DNA from: an uncultured Collinsella sp.
Lineage (GTDB): Bacteria; Actinomycetota; Coriobacteriia; Coriobacteriales; Coriobacteriaceae
NCBI GenBank assembly: GCA_958427895.1
Contig: CAUADW010000002.1
Coordinates: forward strand, 8,078 to 72,077
DNA length: 64,000 nt
Reading direction: 5' to 3'
Each line of letters starts with the position of its first letter. The stretch's first letter is position 1. A program made the translations under genes and the position numbers. Below the pieces are notes generated by a model that was not told where the DNA came from, did not search any database, and worked only from the letters and a program-made list of their open reading frames with translations. Positions 44,335-57,533 of the stretch are shown here, piece after piece.

Positions 44335-47070
44335 ATGCAGCGCGACGCATCGGACACTCGCGTCAATCCAGACCTCATCCTCAAGGCAATTGAGAAAGAC
44401 GGGGTCGCCGATGACACTCGAACCAGCCGGGGACACCTCAAAATTTTCTTTGGCTACGCTGCTGGCACAGGCAAAACCTATGCGATGCTTCAAGCCGCCC
44501 ACGCCGCCAAGCGGCGAGGTGTCGACGTCGTCGCGGGATACATCGAGCCGCACGAACGTCCGGCAACTGCCCATCTTGCACAAGGGCTTGAGAACGTGCC
44601 CTGTAAACTCATCGAGCACAACGGCATTGCGCTCAGCGAGTTCGATCTAGATGCGGCTATCGAACGCGCCCCTCAGCTCATCCTTGTCGACGAGCTCGCC
44701 CATACGAATGCGCCGGGGTCTCGCCACGACAAACGCTATCAAGACGTCGAGGAACTTCTACATGCGGGCATCGACGTCTATACGACCGTGAACGTTCAGC
44801 ATATCGAGAGCCTAAACGACATGGTTGCATCCATCACCAGCGTTGTCGTGAGCGAACGAATCCCCGACCGTATCTTCGATGATGCCGACCAGGTCGAGCT
44901 CGTCGACATAGAGCCCGAAGACCTACTTGAGCGCCTTCGCGCCGGCCTCGTCTACCGTCCCGCACAAGCCGACCGAGCGCAACAGCATTTTTTTACCGTC
45001 GAGAACCTCACCGCACTCCGAGAAATCGCGCTGCGCCGCTGCGCCGATCGCACCGGTCACCTCACAGACGCCGCACGCGTGCTGGGAAACCGTGACTACT
45101 ACACCAGGGAGCGTATCTTAGTCTGTGTCTCCCCGGCGCCGACCAATCCCCGCATCGTCCGTGCCGCCGCACGCATGGCGAAAGCGTTTCGCAGCGAGCT
45201 CGTCGCCCTGTTCGTAGAGAGCCCGCGCACGCAAGCCATGAGCGATGATGAGCGCGCCAAGCTTGCAGCCAATATCGCCCTAGCCGAGCAGCTCGGAGCA
45301 CATATGGAAACCGTCTATGGCGACGACATCGCGTTTCAGATCTCCGAGTTCGCGCGCCTGTCGGGTATTTCGAAGATCGTCATGGGGCGCACGGGCGAGC
45401 GCAGCAGCGTCCGTCAGGCCCTCTTCGGCCGCAAATCTCTCGTAGAACAGCTCATAACATTCGCCCCGAACCTCGACATTTACATCATTCCAGAACAGTC
45501 GACTCCGCCCTCCCGACCCAAAGGACGCCGCCATGCGCTCGCCCTGCAGCCGCCCAGCAGCCGAAACGTGCTTCGCACGCTGGCTCTCTCTCTTGCCGCC
45601 ACGGCGATCGGCACGGCTTTCCGCCATCTGGGATTTGCCGATTCCAGCATCATATCCCTCTATATCTTCACGGCCCTGCTGACCGCCGTCACCACGACGG
45701 GGCGTATCTGCACGATCGTATCGAGCGTGCTCTCTGTAGTGCTTTACAACTTCTGCTTCGTCACGCCTCTGTTTTCGCTCGCCAGCTACGACCGAAGCTA
45801 TCTGGTCACGTTCGGCATCATGTTCGCCACCGCTATGGTCGCCGGCGAGTTAACTGCGCGCATCGCCGACAACGCCCGTACATCCGCCGAGAACGCATTC
45901 AAAACGCGCGTACTCCTCGAAACGAACCAGCTCTTGCAGCAAGCCCATAGCGCGGAGGAGTGCGCCCGCGTCGCCATGAACCAACTCGTCAAACTGCTAA
46001 AACTCGACGTGGTCTTCTACCCCGCCGAACACGGCACGCTCGGCAAGGCGCTCTATGAGTCCGCTGGCACCGAAAACCGACCCGCGTCGCTGCTCACCGA
46101 CTACGAGCGCGCCGTTGCAACCTGGACCTACACCAACAACAAGCGCGCGGGCGCAAGCACGCGGACCCTGCCTGAGGCGCGCTGTCTCTACCTCGCGGTT
46201 CGCACCGGCGACAAGGTATTCGGTGTCATCGGCATCGCCCTGGAGGGGCGCGAGATCGAAGCCTTCGAGCATTCGATCGTCCTATCTATCGTAGGTGAAT
46301 GCGCCTTGGCGCTCGAAAGCGACCGGGCGGCGCAAGAGCGCGAAGAGGCTGCGGTCTTGGCGAAAAACGAGCAGCTGCGCGCCAACCTTTTGCGCTCCAT
46401 CGGCCACGATTTGAGGACACCCCTCACGGCTATATCCGGATCTGCGGCAATCCTTCGGAAGAGCGACGAGAAGCTCAGCCTCGAACAACGCTGCGATCTT
46501 GCCGATGCCATCTACGACGACTCCCTCTGGCTTATCGATACCGTGGAAAACCTCCTCGCCATCACACGCGTCGAGGACGGCACCATTCGCCTCAACTTAA
46601 CATCCGAGCTCATCGACGAGGTCATCGAGGCCGCCCTCAGCCATGTCGCCCAAGCATCGCATGGACGTGCCGTCACCATCGAGCACACTGACGACATCCT
46701 GCTGGTACGCATCGACGTCCATCTCATCATGCAGGTGCTTACGAATCTCATCATGAACGCCTTCAAATACACGCCCGAGGACTCGACTGTCACCATCAGC
46801 GCACGTCGCGAGGGTGAGTTCATCGTGGTGGACGTCGCAGACGATGGGCCGGGTGTAGCAGACTGCGACAAGCCTCATATCTTTGAGCGCTTCTTCACCT
46901 CAAGCAATACGCGGCCCGTGGATTCGCGTCGAAGCATCGGCCTTGGGCTGTCGCTCTGCCGCTCCATCGTGGAGGCGCATGGCGGCGTCATCGAAGTTCG
47001 CGACAACCACCCCCATGGGGCCGTCTTCCGTTTTACCCTGCCTGCCGAGGAGATCGAGATTCATGAATAA
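44335..47070 (+). CDS. kdpD: Sensor histidine kinase KdpD
   Basis: A 911-residue sensor for K+ limitation. In order: KdpD domain with Walker A (KIFFGYAAGTGKTYAML, from about residue 38), a USP-like domain (ILVCVSPAPTNPRIVRAA), four membrane helices (about 400-500), a GAF domain, the HisKA motif GHDLRTPLTAISG and the HATPase (NAFKYTP, DDGPGV). The ATG with AGAAAGG upstream is used; longer frames upstream are not conserved. Overlaps kdpE by 8 bp. It is divergent from the kdpFABC operon it should control. Confidence 0.95.
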   Translation: MQRDASDTRVNPDLILKAIEKDGVADDTRTSRGHLKIFFGYAAGTGKTYAMLQAAHAAKRRGVDVVAGYIEPHERPATAHLAQGLENVPCKLIEHNGIALSEFDLDAAIERAPQLILVDELAHTNAPGSRHDKRYQDVEELLHAGIDVYTTVNVQHIESLNDMVASITSVVVSERIPDRIFDDADQVELVDIEPEDLLERLRAGLVYRPAQADRAQQHFFTVENLTALREIALRRCADRTGHLTDAARVLGNRDYYTRERILVCVSPAPTNPRIVRAAARMAKAFRSELVALFVESPRTQAMSDDERAKLAANIALAEQLGAHMETVYGDDIAFQISEFARLSGISKIVMGRTGERSSVRQALFGRKSLVEQLITFAPNLDIYIIPEQSTPPSRPKGRRHALALQPPSSRNVLRTLALSLAATAIGTAFRHLGFADSSIISLYIFTALLTAVTTTGRICTIVSSVLSVVLYNFCFVTPLFSLASYDRSYLVTFGIMFATAMVAGELTARIADNARTSAENAFKTRVLLETNQLLQQAHSAEECARVAMNQLVKLLKLDVVFYPAEHGTLGKALYESAGTENRPASLLTDYERAVATWTYTNNKRAGASTRTLPEARCLYLAVRTGDKVFGVIGIALEGREIEAFEHSIVLSIVGECALALESDRAAQEREEAAVLAKNEQLRANLLRSIGHDLRTPLTAISGSAAILRKSDEKLSLEQRCDLADAIYDDSLWLIDTVENLLAITRVEDGTIRLNLTSELIDEVIEAALSHVAQASHGRAVTIEHTDDILLVRIDVHLIMQVLTNLIMNAFKYTPEDSTVTISARREGEFIVVDVADDGPGVADCDKPHIFERFFTSSNTRPVDSRRSIGLGLSLCRSIVEAHGGVIEVRDNHPHGAVFRFTLPAEEIEIHE

Positions 47071-47767
47071 TGCCGCTAAGCCACGCGTCCTCTTGGTCGA
47101 AGATGACCTGACCGTTCAAAACCTCGTTTCGACCGCGCTTGACCTTCACGGCTATGTCGTGAGCAAGGTTTGCAACGGCCAAGCCGCCATCATGGATGCG
47201 GTGTCGCACGGCCCCAGCCTCATCATGCTCGACCTCGGCCTTCCCGACATTGACGGTATCGAGGTCATCACGAAGATCCGAAGCTGGTCGGCAGTCCCCA
47301 TTATCGTCATTTCGGCGCGCACCGAAGATTCCGACAAGATTGCAGCACTTGACGCGGGGGCAGACGACTACCTCACCAAGCCCTTTTCTGTGGATGAGTT
47401 GCTCGCGCGCGTCCGTGCGAATTTGAGGCGCTCCTCGATGGCGTCGAGCGAGTCGACAGAAGCGAGCACGTTCGACAACGGTCCGCTGCATATCGACTAC
47501 GCCGCGGGATACGCGACGAAAGACGGACACGAGCTCTCGCTCACCCCAACCGAGTACAAATTGCTCGTCCTTCTGGCGAAAAACGTCGACAAGGTGCTCA
47601 CCCACACCTTCATCACCCGCGAGATATGGGGCACGAGCTGGGACAGCGATCTGGCGAGTCTGCGCGTGTTCATGCGCACCCTGCGCAAGAAAATCGAGGC
47701 AGACCCCTCTCACCCCAAGATGATTCAGACGCACATGGGTGTCGGGTACCGCATGCAGCGTCTCTAG
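47063..47767 (+). CDS. kdpE: Response regulator KdpE
   Basis: A 234-residue OmpR-type regulator. The receiver has the acidic pair (VEDD), the phospho-acceptor Asp in LIMLDLGLPDIDG and the Lys in YLTKPF; the winged helix has LTPTEYKLLVLLAKN and RVFMRTLRKKIE. The ATG at 47063 lies within the end of kdpD with GAGGAG upstream, so the two are translationally coupled. Confidence 0.95.
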   Translation: MNNAAKPRVLLVEDDLTVQNLVSTALDLHGYVVSKVCNGQAAIMDAVSHGPSLIMLDLGLPDIDGIEVITKIRSWSAVPIIVISARTEDSDKIAALDAGADDYLTKPFSVDELLARVRANLRRSSMASSESTEASTFDNGPLHIDYAAGYATKDGHELSLTPTEYKLLVLLAKNVDKVLTHTFITREIWGTSWDSDLASLRVFMRTLRKKIEADPSHPKMIQTHMGVGYRMQRL

Positions 47768-47789
47768 CCCACCCCACAAAAGTGAAAAA

Positions 47790-47817
47790 CGCCCCGCGAA
47801 CGGATGCTCGCGAGGCG
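47790..47817. terminator. Terminator between kdpE and the Cys-rich gene
   Basis: CGCCCCGCGA pairs with TCGCGAGGCG around an 8-base loop between two converging genes, 23 bp after the kdpE stop codon. Confidence 0.65.
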
Positions 47818-47833
47818 CTTAGATGTCTGGGCC

Positions 47834-48034
47834 TTACTTGATACCGCGACCCAAGTCTTCGGCGATTTTGTCGACGCCTTTCAGCGCGGCGCACGTCTTT
47901 TTGTTGGAGCAATGTCCCGTGCAAACGCCACCCTGAGCGCAGTCGGCGCAGGTGCCCTTGCGGTAGATGCGCACGCACACGGCGACAAACGCAATGCCGA
48001 TAACAGCCAGTACAACAATATCGATAGGTGCCAT
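47834..48034 (-). CDS. FeoB-associated Cys-rich membrane protein
   Basis: A 66-residue protein with one N-terminal membrane helix (IVVLAVIGIAFVAVCVRIY) and a Cys-rich tail (C-x2-C-x5-C-x3-C and a further Cys). Small proteins of this kind are found next to feoB in many anaerobes and probably act with FeoB in Fe(II) uptake. It lies downstream of feoB on the same strand, beyond a terminator-like hairpin, so part of the transcription may read through. Confidence 0.85.
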   Translation of the reverse strand: MAPIDIVVLAVIGIAFVAVCVRIYRKGTCADCAQGGVCTGHCSNKKTCAALKGVDKIAEDLGRGIK

Positions 48035-48150
48035 AGCAAGCCTCCTCTAGTTAACCACCACTTACTTTACCCCATCCTCCACCTACCAATAAGGGCCAGG
48101 TTTATATTGGTCGGTTTTATCTGCGGAAACGTCACATCTCCCCCACCAAA

Positions 48151-48180
48151 AAGCCCGAGTGTCGCTGGGACACCCGGGCT
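48151..48180 (-). terminator. Terminator of the feo operon
   Basis: AGCCCG-GTGTC pairs with GACAC-CGGGCT (one bulged position) around GCTG and is followed on the minus strand by TTTTT. It lies 30 bp after feoB. Confidence 0.75.
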
Positions 48181-48209
48181 CGTGAAAAGGGGCTAGTCCT
48201 TATTCGGAC

Positions 48210-50537
48210 TTAAGCGGAAACTGCGGCGGAAGCAGTGTTGGTCTCGTCCTCGTCGGTCCATGCATGTTTGGGCATGGGGCGGAAGATCTGGAAGAGCATC
48301 GCAACCAGCAGCACGATGGCCACAATCGTCCAGATACCAAACTGTCCAAGAACAAGCAGGTTATAGAACTGGTTGATGAACAGGCCGATAACCCAAGCGA
48401 AGGCGCACTCGTAGCCGAGGGCAATCGCGGTCCACTTGCCGGAATCCATCTGGTTGCGAATGGTACCCATGGCGGCAAAGCACGGAGCGCACAGCAGGTT
48501 GAACGCGCCAAAGGCAACGCAAGCGCCCATAGTCGGGAACATGCCGGCAAACGCGGTCCACAGGCTCGGGTCGGTCTCTGCGGCGTCAGCCACGGACAGC
48601 AGCGAGCCGGCGGTGGCGACAACGTTCTCCTTGGCGACAAGACCAGAGACGGACAGTGCTGTTGCCTGCCAGGTGCTAAAGCCGAGCGGGGCGAAGATCC
48701 AGGCGATCAGGTTGCCGAGCATGGCAAGCACGGAGTAGTCCATGAACTCCTCGGGGATGCCGTCCATCGCAGGCAGGAAGCCAAAGGAACCGTTGTAGCT
48801 ACCAAAGTTGGACAGGAACCAAACCACGACAGTGGAGGCAAAGATGACCGTGCCGGCCTTCTTGATAAAGGCCCAGCAGCGCTCCCACACGTGCAGCGCC
48901 CAAGAGCGGATCGCCGGGAAGTGGTAGGCAGGAAGCTCCATAACAAACGGCGTCGGGCGGCCGGCGAAGAGCTTGGTCTTCTTGAGCATGAGGCCCGAGG
49001 CGATGACGGCAAAGACGCCCAGGAAGTAGAAGAGCGGGCTGATCCACGCGGCGGTGGTGGAAGAATCGCCGATGATAGAACCCATGAGCAGGGCGATGAT
49101 CGGCAGCTTGGCGCCACAGGGAATGAACGTGGTGGTCATGACCGTCATGCGGCGGTCCTTCTCGTTCTCGATGGTCTTGGTGGCCATGACGCCGGGGACG
49201 CCGCAGCCCGAGGACACGAGCATGGGGATAAAGGACTTACCGGACAGGCCAAACCGGCGGAACACGCGGTCCATGATGAAGGCGACGCGGGCCATATAGC
49301 CGCAGTCCTCCAGGAAAGACAGCATCACGAACAGCAGGAACATCTGCGGGACGAAGCCGAAGATGGCGCCCAGGCCGCCGACGATACCGTCACAGACGAG
49401 CGAATCGACCAGGCCACCGTCCTCGGTGCCGCCCGCCACAAGGGCATCGTGCACCACGGTGGTGATACCCGGGACATAGGGGCCGTACTGTGCCGGGTCG
49501 ACCGAATCGGCGTCGTCGCCCGCAGCCTCGACAGCTGCGTCGTAGGCGTCGCGACCCTGGCCGAGCACATACCAGCCGTCGGTACCGAAGAGCTGGTCGT
49601 TGGTGAAGTCGGTCACCGTGCCGCCCAAGGTGGAAACGGCGATGTAGTACACGCAGAACATGATGACCACAAAGATCGGCAGGCCCAGGATACGGTTGGT
49701 AACCACGCGGTCGATCTTCTCGGAGGTGCTCATCTTTGCCGGAGCCTTGGTGAGGCACTCGTCAATGATGTGCGCGATGACGCCATAGCGCTCACCGGTG
49801 ATGATGGACTCGGCGTCGTCGTCGCAATCCTGCTCGCACTGGGCGACCAGTTGCTCAACGCGAGCGGCCTTCTCCTTGGTGAGGTTGGTGAGCTTGCAGG
49901 CGTCCGCATCACGCTCAAACAGCTTGACAGCGTAGTAGCGACGCTTGTTGGCGGGAACGCTCGCCGGCAGGTTGTTTTCGATGTGCGTCAGAACGTCCTC
50001 GATGGAGGAATCGAACTTGTGCTCCGGCACCTGGCCCTTGGAAGCAGCGGACTTCTTGACCTGCTCGAAGAGCTCCTTGATACCCTTGTTCTTAAGGGCA
50101 GAGATCATCATGACCGGGCAGCCGAGCTTCTTGGAGAGCTTGTCCGTGTCGATCTTATCGCCGTTCTTCTCGACCAAGTCGGCCATGTTGAGGGCAACGA
50201 CTACGGGCAGACCGGTCTCGATAACCTGAAGCGCCAGGTACAGGTTGCGCTCGAGGTTGGTGGCATCGACAACCTGGACGACCACATCGGGCTCGCCGCT
50301 CATGAGGTAATCGCGCGAGCACTGCTCCTCGGGGCTGTAGGGGGAAAGCGAGTAGATGCCAGGGAGGTCCGTGATGGTAAAGTTCTTGTCGCTTAGGAGC
50401 TTGGCCTCCTTTTTCTCAACCGTGACGCCGGGCCAGTTGCCAACGTAGCCGTTGGCGCCGGTGATCAGGTTGAAAAGCGTGGTCTTGCCGCAGTTGGGGT
50501 TACCCGCCAGTGCGACATGGATCTGAGAATCCGCCAT
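48210..50537 (-). CDS. feoB: Ferrous iron transport protein FeoB
   Basis: A 775-residue Fe(II) permease. The N-terminal G domain has Walker A GNPNCGKTT (12-20), G3 DLPG and G4 region NMAD; a GDI-like helical spacer follows; the C-terminal half has about 8-10 membrane helices with two Gate motifs (FVPQMFLLFVMLSFLEDCGY; CGAKLPIIALL). Residues around 320-375 form an acidic insertion between helices. AAGGA precedes the start. Preceded by two feoA genes and a likely iron-responsive operator. Confidence 0.97.
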   Translation of the reverse strand: MADSQIHVALAGNPNCGKTTLFNLITGANGYVGNWPGVTVEKKEAKLLSDKNFTITDLPGIYSLSPYSPEEQCSRDYLMSGEPDVVVQVVDATNLERNLYLALQVIETGLPVVVALNMADLVEKNGDKIDTDKLSKKLGCPVMMISALKNKGIKELFEQVKKSAASKGQVPEHKFDSSIEDVLTHIENNLPASVPANKRRYYAVKLFERDADACKLTNLTKEKAARVEQLVAQCEQDCDDDAESIITGERYGVIAHIIDECLTKAPAKMSTSEKIDRVVTNRILGLPIFVVIMFCVYYIAVSTLGGTVTDFTNDQLFGTDGWYVLGQGRDAYDAAVEAAGDDADSVDPAQYGPYVPGITTVVHDALVAGGTEDGGLVDSLVCDGIVGGLGAIFGFVPQMFLLFVMLSFLEDCGYMARVAFIMDRVFRRFGLSGKSFIPMLVSSGCGVPGVMATKTIENEKDRRMTVMTTTFIPCGAKLPIIALLMGSIIGDSSTTAAWISPLFYFLGVFAVIASGLMLKKTKLFAGRPTPFVMELPAYHFPAIRSWALHVWERCWAFIKKAGTVIFASTVVVWFLSNFGSYNGSFGFLPAMDGIPEEFMDYSVLAMLGNLIAWIFAPLGFSTWQATALSVSGLVAKENVVATAGSLLSVADAAETDPSLWTAFAGMFPTMGACVAFGAFNLLCAPCFAAMGTIRNQMDSGKWTAIALGYECAFAWVIGLFINQFYNLLVLGQFGIWTIVAIVLLVAMLFQIFRPMPKHAWTDEDETNTASAAVSA

Positions 50538-50612
50538 TCAATCCTTCTTCCTTGTGTGCCTGCGCTGCTTTCTCCGCGCAGGCTGGATAAAGTGCTTCAA
50601 AGTTGCAGCATC

Positions 50613-50632
50613 AAGTTAGAAAAACCTAACTT
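50613..50632 (-). promoter_or_regulatory. Probable DtxR/MntR-type operator before feoB
   Basis: AAGTTAG-6-CTAACTT is a perfect interrupted palindrome of 20 bp between feoA and feoB. Its AGTTAG/CTAACT arms resemble iron- or manganese-dependent DtxR-family sites. No DtxR gene is in the window. Confidence 0.6.
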
Positions 50633-50660
50633 TATCTGCAGAAATATACGCCTCGGGCCC

Positions 50661-50882
50661 TTACTGGACCTCGACGACGGCCGCCTCCTCCTTGCGGATG
50701 GAAAGCTCGTAGCCGCGCACGTTGATCTCGACCGGATCACCGAGCGGTGCGACCTTCACGACCTTGAACGAAGTGCCCTTGATGAGCCCCAGATCCATAA
50801 GGTGGCGGCGAAGCGCACCCTCACCGTGAAGCTTGACGATGGTAGAGCTCTCGCCCACCTTAACGTCACCCAACGTCTTCAT
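50661..50882 (-). CDS. feoA: FeoA domain protein (proximal)
   Basis: A 73-residue SH3-like FeoA protein (VGESSTIVKLHGEGALRRHL; MDLGLIKGTSFKVVKVAPLG). FeoA binds FeoB at the membrane and supports Fe(II) uptake. A second, diverged FeoA lies 39 bp upstream. Confidence 0.92.
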   Translation of the reverse strand: MKTLGDVKVGESSTIVKLHGEGALRRHLMDLGLIKGTSFKVVKVAPLGDPVEINVRGYELSIRKEEAAVVEVQ

Positions 50883-50921
50883 CCTCTTGTCCCCCTTTCG
50901 GTTTTTATGAAATGCTGCAAA

Positions 50922-51164
50922 CTAACCGACGGTCATGATGTGCATGGCAACCTTGGAATCGATGCCAAAGCGTGCGCCCAGCACCGTGACGATGATATTG
51001 GCGCCACTCGAGCTCACCACGTGGATTTCGTTGCCCTCGACAAAGCCGAGGTCCTTGAGGTGGTGCTTCATGTCCTCATTGCCCTTTACACGAGACACGC
51101 GCACGGTTTCGCCCGCTTTTACCATCGAAAGCGGCATGGCCGGCATCTGCGGTCCGCAAGACAT
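50922..51164 (-). CDS. feoA: FeoA domain protein (distal)
   Basis: An 80-residue FeoA-like protein (GETVRVSRVKGNEDMKHHLK; DLGFVEGNEIHVVSSSGANI). It differs clearly from the proximal copy, so this is an old duplication or acquisition rather than a recent tandem copy. First gene of the feo operon. Confidence 0.9.
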   Translation of the reverse strand: MSCGPQMPAMPLSMVKAGETVRVSRVKGNEDMKHHLKDLGFVEGNEIHVVSSSGANIIVTVLGARFGIDSKVAMHIMTVG

Positions 51165-51206
51165 GAGTGGCTCCTAACGTCAGTTCGTCCTCAACATCGA
51201 CGCGAT

Positions 51207-51260
51207 AAAAGTTAACCACGTCTATGTTCGCTTTAGTAAACTAACACGTGGTTAACTTTT
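51207..51260 (-). promoter_or_regulatory. Inverted repeats in the feo promoter region
   Basis: AAAAGTTAACCACGT (51207-51221) and its exact complement (51246-51260) flank a 24-bp segment that contains the smaller palindrome TTAGTAAACTAA (51233-51244). The 12-mer resembles DtxR-family half sites; the larger repeat could be a second operator or a transcript hairpin. They lie 43 bp upstream of the first feoA gene. Confidence 0.55.
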
Positions 51261-51313
51261 TGGAAAGGGTCCCCATTCAGATTTCGAAAAAGTTTCCTAT
51301 ACGAAACAAAAGA

Positions 51314-51344
51314 GGCACCGCAAAGACCATCTCTTTGCGGTGCC
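51314..51344 (-). terminator. Terminator, second of two after the HPr gene
   Basis: GGCACCGCAAAGA pairs perfectly with TCTTTGCGGTGCC around CCATC, followed on the minus strand by TCTTTTGTTT. Confidence 0.8.
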
Positions 51345-51360
51345 TTGTCATACCAATTTA

Positions 51361-51391
51361 TGCAACAAAGGGGACTGTCCCCTTTGTTGCA
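51361..51391 (-). terminator. Terminator directly after the HPr gene
   Basis: TGCAACAAAGGGGA pairs with TCCCCTTTGTTGCA around CTG, 9 bp after the stop codon. It is a member of the CAAAGG/CCTTTG hairpin set. Confidence 0.7.
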
Positions 51392-51400
51392 TTGTTGAGA

Positions 51401-51649
51401 TTAGAGCGAGAGGTTTCTGATCGACGTGACGCAGGAGGCCTCATCCACGCCCGAAACGCGGAACACGATGTCCTCGCCGCACTCGCCGTAGAGAGCCATG
51501 AGGCCCATAACGTCGCGACCGTCGGTATGGCGGTCGCCGATGCTGACCGACACGTCGCTACGATGCTTGGCAATGATGTCATAGAGCAGCGCAACCGGGC
51601 GGGCATGCAGTCCCAACGGATCTTTAATCGTCTTTGTAAACTCGACCAT
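51401..51649 (-). CDS. ptsH: HPr-like phosphocarrier protein
   Basis: An 82-residue HPr. H15 in DPLGLHARPVA is the phospho-accepting His of the sugar phosphotransferase system, and R17 is kept. Position 46, which is Ser in HPr proteins controlled by HPr kinase, is Asp (TDGRDVMGLMAL). The protein thus should carry phosphate for PTS sugars but could not be phosphorylated at the regulatory site. No enzyme I gene is adjacent. GGGAGGGG precedes the start. Two terminators follow. Confidence 0.88.
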   Translation of the reverse strand: MVEFTKTIKDPLGLHARPVALLYDIIAKHRSDVSVSIGDRHTDGRDVMGLMALYGECGEDIVFRVSGVDEASCVTSIRNLSL

Positions 51650-51746
51650 GTCCCCTCCCGCGACGTCGTACATTCGGCCGGCAAAACCCAACCACGTGGT
51701 AGCTATTGTACCGTTAGATGCTTCTCGAGAGCTCCTCTGATCACCT

Positions 51747-51968
51747 CGTGGTCAAAAAGTGGCAAATATGAGTACTGTCACCAATTTAGTAGCAGCAAAA
51801 TCGAGAGCAAATTGCCTAATTTGAGCGATTCGAAGAGGTTGAAAGCCGTCAAACGCCCTTTAAGAGGGGTTAGATAAATTGATTTTTAGCCCATTTTCGC
51901 TCAGAACAAGCCGAAAAATATGACACCTCTTTTGCAACAGTACTCATATTTAGCATTTTTTGACCACG
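51747..51968. mobile_element. MITE-like element with 32-bp imperfect terminal inverted repeats
   Basis: The arms at 51747-51778 and 51937-51968 match at 29 of 32 positions (CGTGGTCAAAAA at the outer end, AAATATGAGTACTGT at the inner end). The 158-bp interior is AT-rich with no gene. Size and layout resemble the element at 18433 but the sequences differ. It occupies most of the gap between the HPr and permease genes. Confidence 0.65.
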
Positions 51969-51996
51969 GGGTCCAAAACCATGCCCCAAAACACAA

Positions 51997-52024
51997 AAGG
52001 AGGGGCCTCGTAAGGCCCCTCCTT
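51997..52024 (-). terminator. Terminator of the amino-acid permease gene
   Basis: AAGGAGGGGCCT pairs with AGGCCCCTCCTT around CGTA, followed on the minus strand by TTGTGTTTT. It lies 48 bp after the stop codon. Confidence 0.85.
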
Positions 52025-52071
52025 AGGAAAGGGAATCGATTTATTCCACAGCCGTAGATTAATCCTAGCCG

Positions 52072-53547
<1,476 letters not shown>

Positions 53548-53611
53548 TCATCTGTTAAATGTCATCTAAAACCGTCCGAGCTGCAAGTGCAATCGCAGAC
53601 GGCGCACCTGC

Positions 53612-53655
53612 TAAGGGGAATGGGGAAAAGGGAGTCAACAAAGCCATTCCCCTTA
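53612..53655 (-). terminator. Hairpin after ebgC
   Basis: TAAGGGGAATGG pairs perfectly with CCATTCCCCTTA around a 20-base loop, 34 bp after the ebgC stop. There is no clear T run. Confidence 0.5.
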
Positions 53656-53688
53656 ACGGCACGAAGCAAACGTCCAAACGGACGAATA

Positions 53689-54144
53689 CTACTTGTTGGG
53701 GAAGGAATAACCTTCGACCGTCACGTGCAGCACCACGACGCGGGGATCCGTGGCATCGGCCACGACACGGTAGGCCTCGTCAATTTCGACGACGGCAACG
53801 CCGCCGGCGGGAATCGTCACGGTCTCCCCCGTACCCTCAAAGCGCTCGCGATCGTCGATATCACTGTAAGCGCGCGTACAGGTAAGATCGGGCTTGGAAG
53901 CCACCTCGACGGTCAGATCGCCGTCGAGCGGGGCGAGCACGGCATGGTAGCGACGGTGACCGACCAGATCGGCAGTAGCCGCCTCGTGGGCGTTCACCCA
54001 CCAATACACCAGCGAGTCGCCGATAGAGTACGCCACATCGTGCTGCAGTTCAGAAACGCCGTCGAGTGCCTGGCCGGTACGCATCCACTTCTTGACGGAC
54101 TTCATCTGGGCGTCGAAATCGGCACGCGAGTTAAAAACATGCAT
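53689..54144 (-). CDS. ebgC: Evolved beta-galactosidase subunit beta-like protein
   Basis: A 151-residue cupin-like protein of the YhcH/EbgC family (DUF386), with the strand-rich core GHRRYHAVLAPLDGDLTVEV and metal-binding Glu/His positions (EVAS, VVEIDEAYR). In E. coli the EbgC protein is needed for full activity of EbgA. It starts 3 bp after ebgA. Confidence 0.88.
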   Translation of the reverse strand: MHVFNSRADFDAQMKSVKKWMRTGQALDGVSELQHDVAYSIGDSLVYWWVNAHEAATADLVGHRRYHAVLAPLDGDLTVEVASKPDLTCTRAYSDIDDRERFEGTGETVTIPAGGVAVVEIDEAYRVVADATDPRVVVLHVTVEGYSFPNK

Positions 54145-54147
54145 GAC

Positions 54148-57171
<3,024 letters not shown>

Positions 57172-57190
57172 TCATCGTAGTGCTTCTTTG

Positions 57191-57291
57191 TGCAACCGGT
57201 TGTACTTATCTTACGGGCGGTACAAAAATCTGTGCAACCGGTTGTCCGCCGAACGGTCGATTTTGCCGGATTAACGGTGCAACCGGTTGTA
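57191..57291. promoter_or_regulatory. ebgA promoter with three LacI operators
   Basis: TGCAACCGGTTGTA occurs at 57191-57204 and 57278-57291, and TGCAACCGGTTGTC at 57233-57246, with centre distances of 42 and 45 bp (about four helical turns). On the minus strand TTGCAC (57232-57237), 18 bp, TAAGAT (57208-57213) form the ebgA promoter, with its -35 inside the middle operator. Looping between sites is likely. Confidence 0.8.
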
Positions 57292-57533
57292 CAACCATGC
57301 TACTTATGTCACCCTAAGCTTAGGCACACAGCACAGGGCATCGTTCTTGAACTCACAGGCAACTGCCGCGCCTGCTTATGCCTCGCCCATGCATGCCGTG
57401 CTCAGTCGCAGTTTGATTGCAACACGACACCGGTCACCGGATATCATGAACGCTGTTCAGGCGCACTATAGTAAGCTGTATCCGCACCAGCCCGCATCAG
57501 TGACAACATCGACCGCATTTTCCAGGAGACGCC

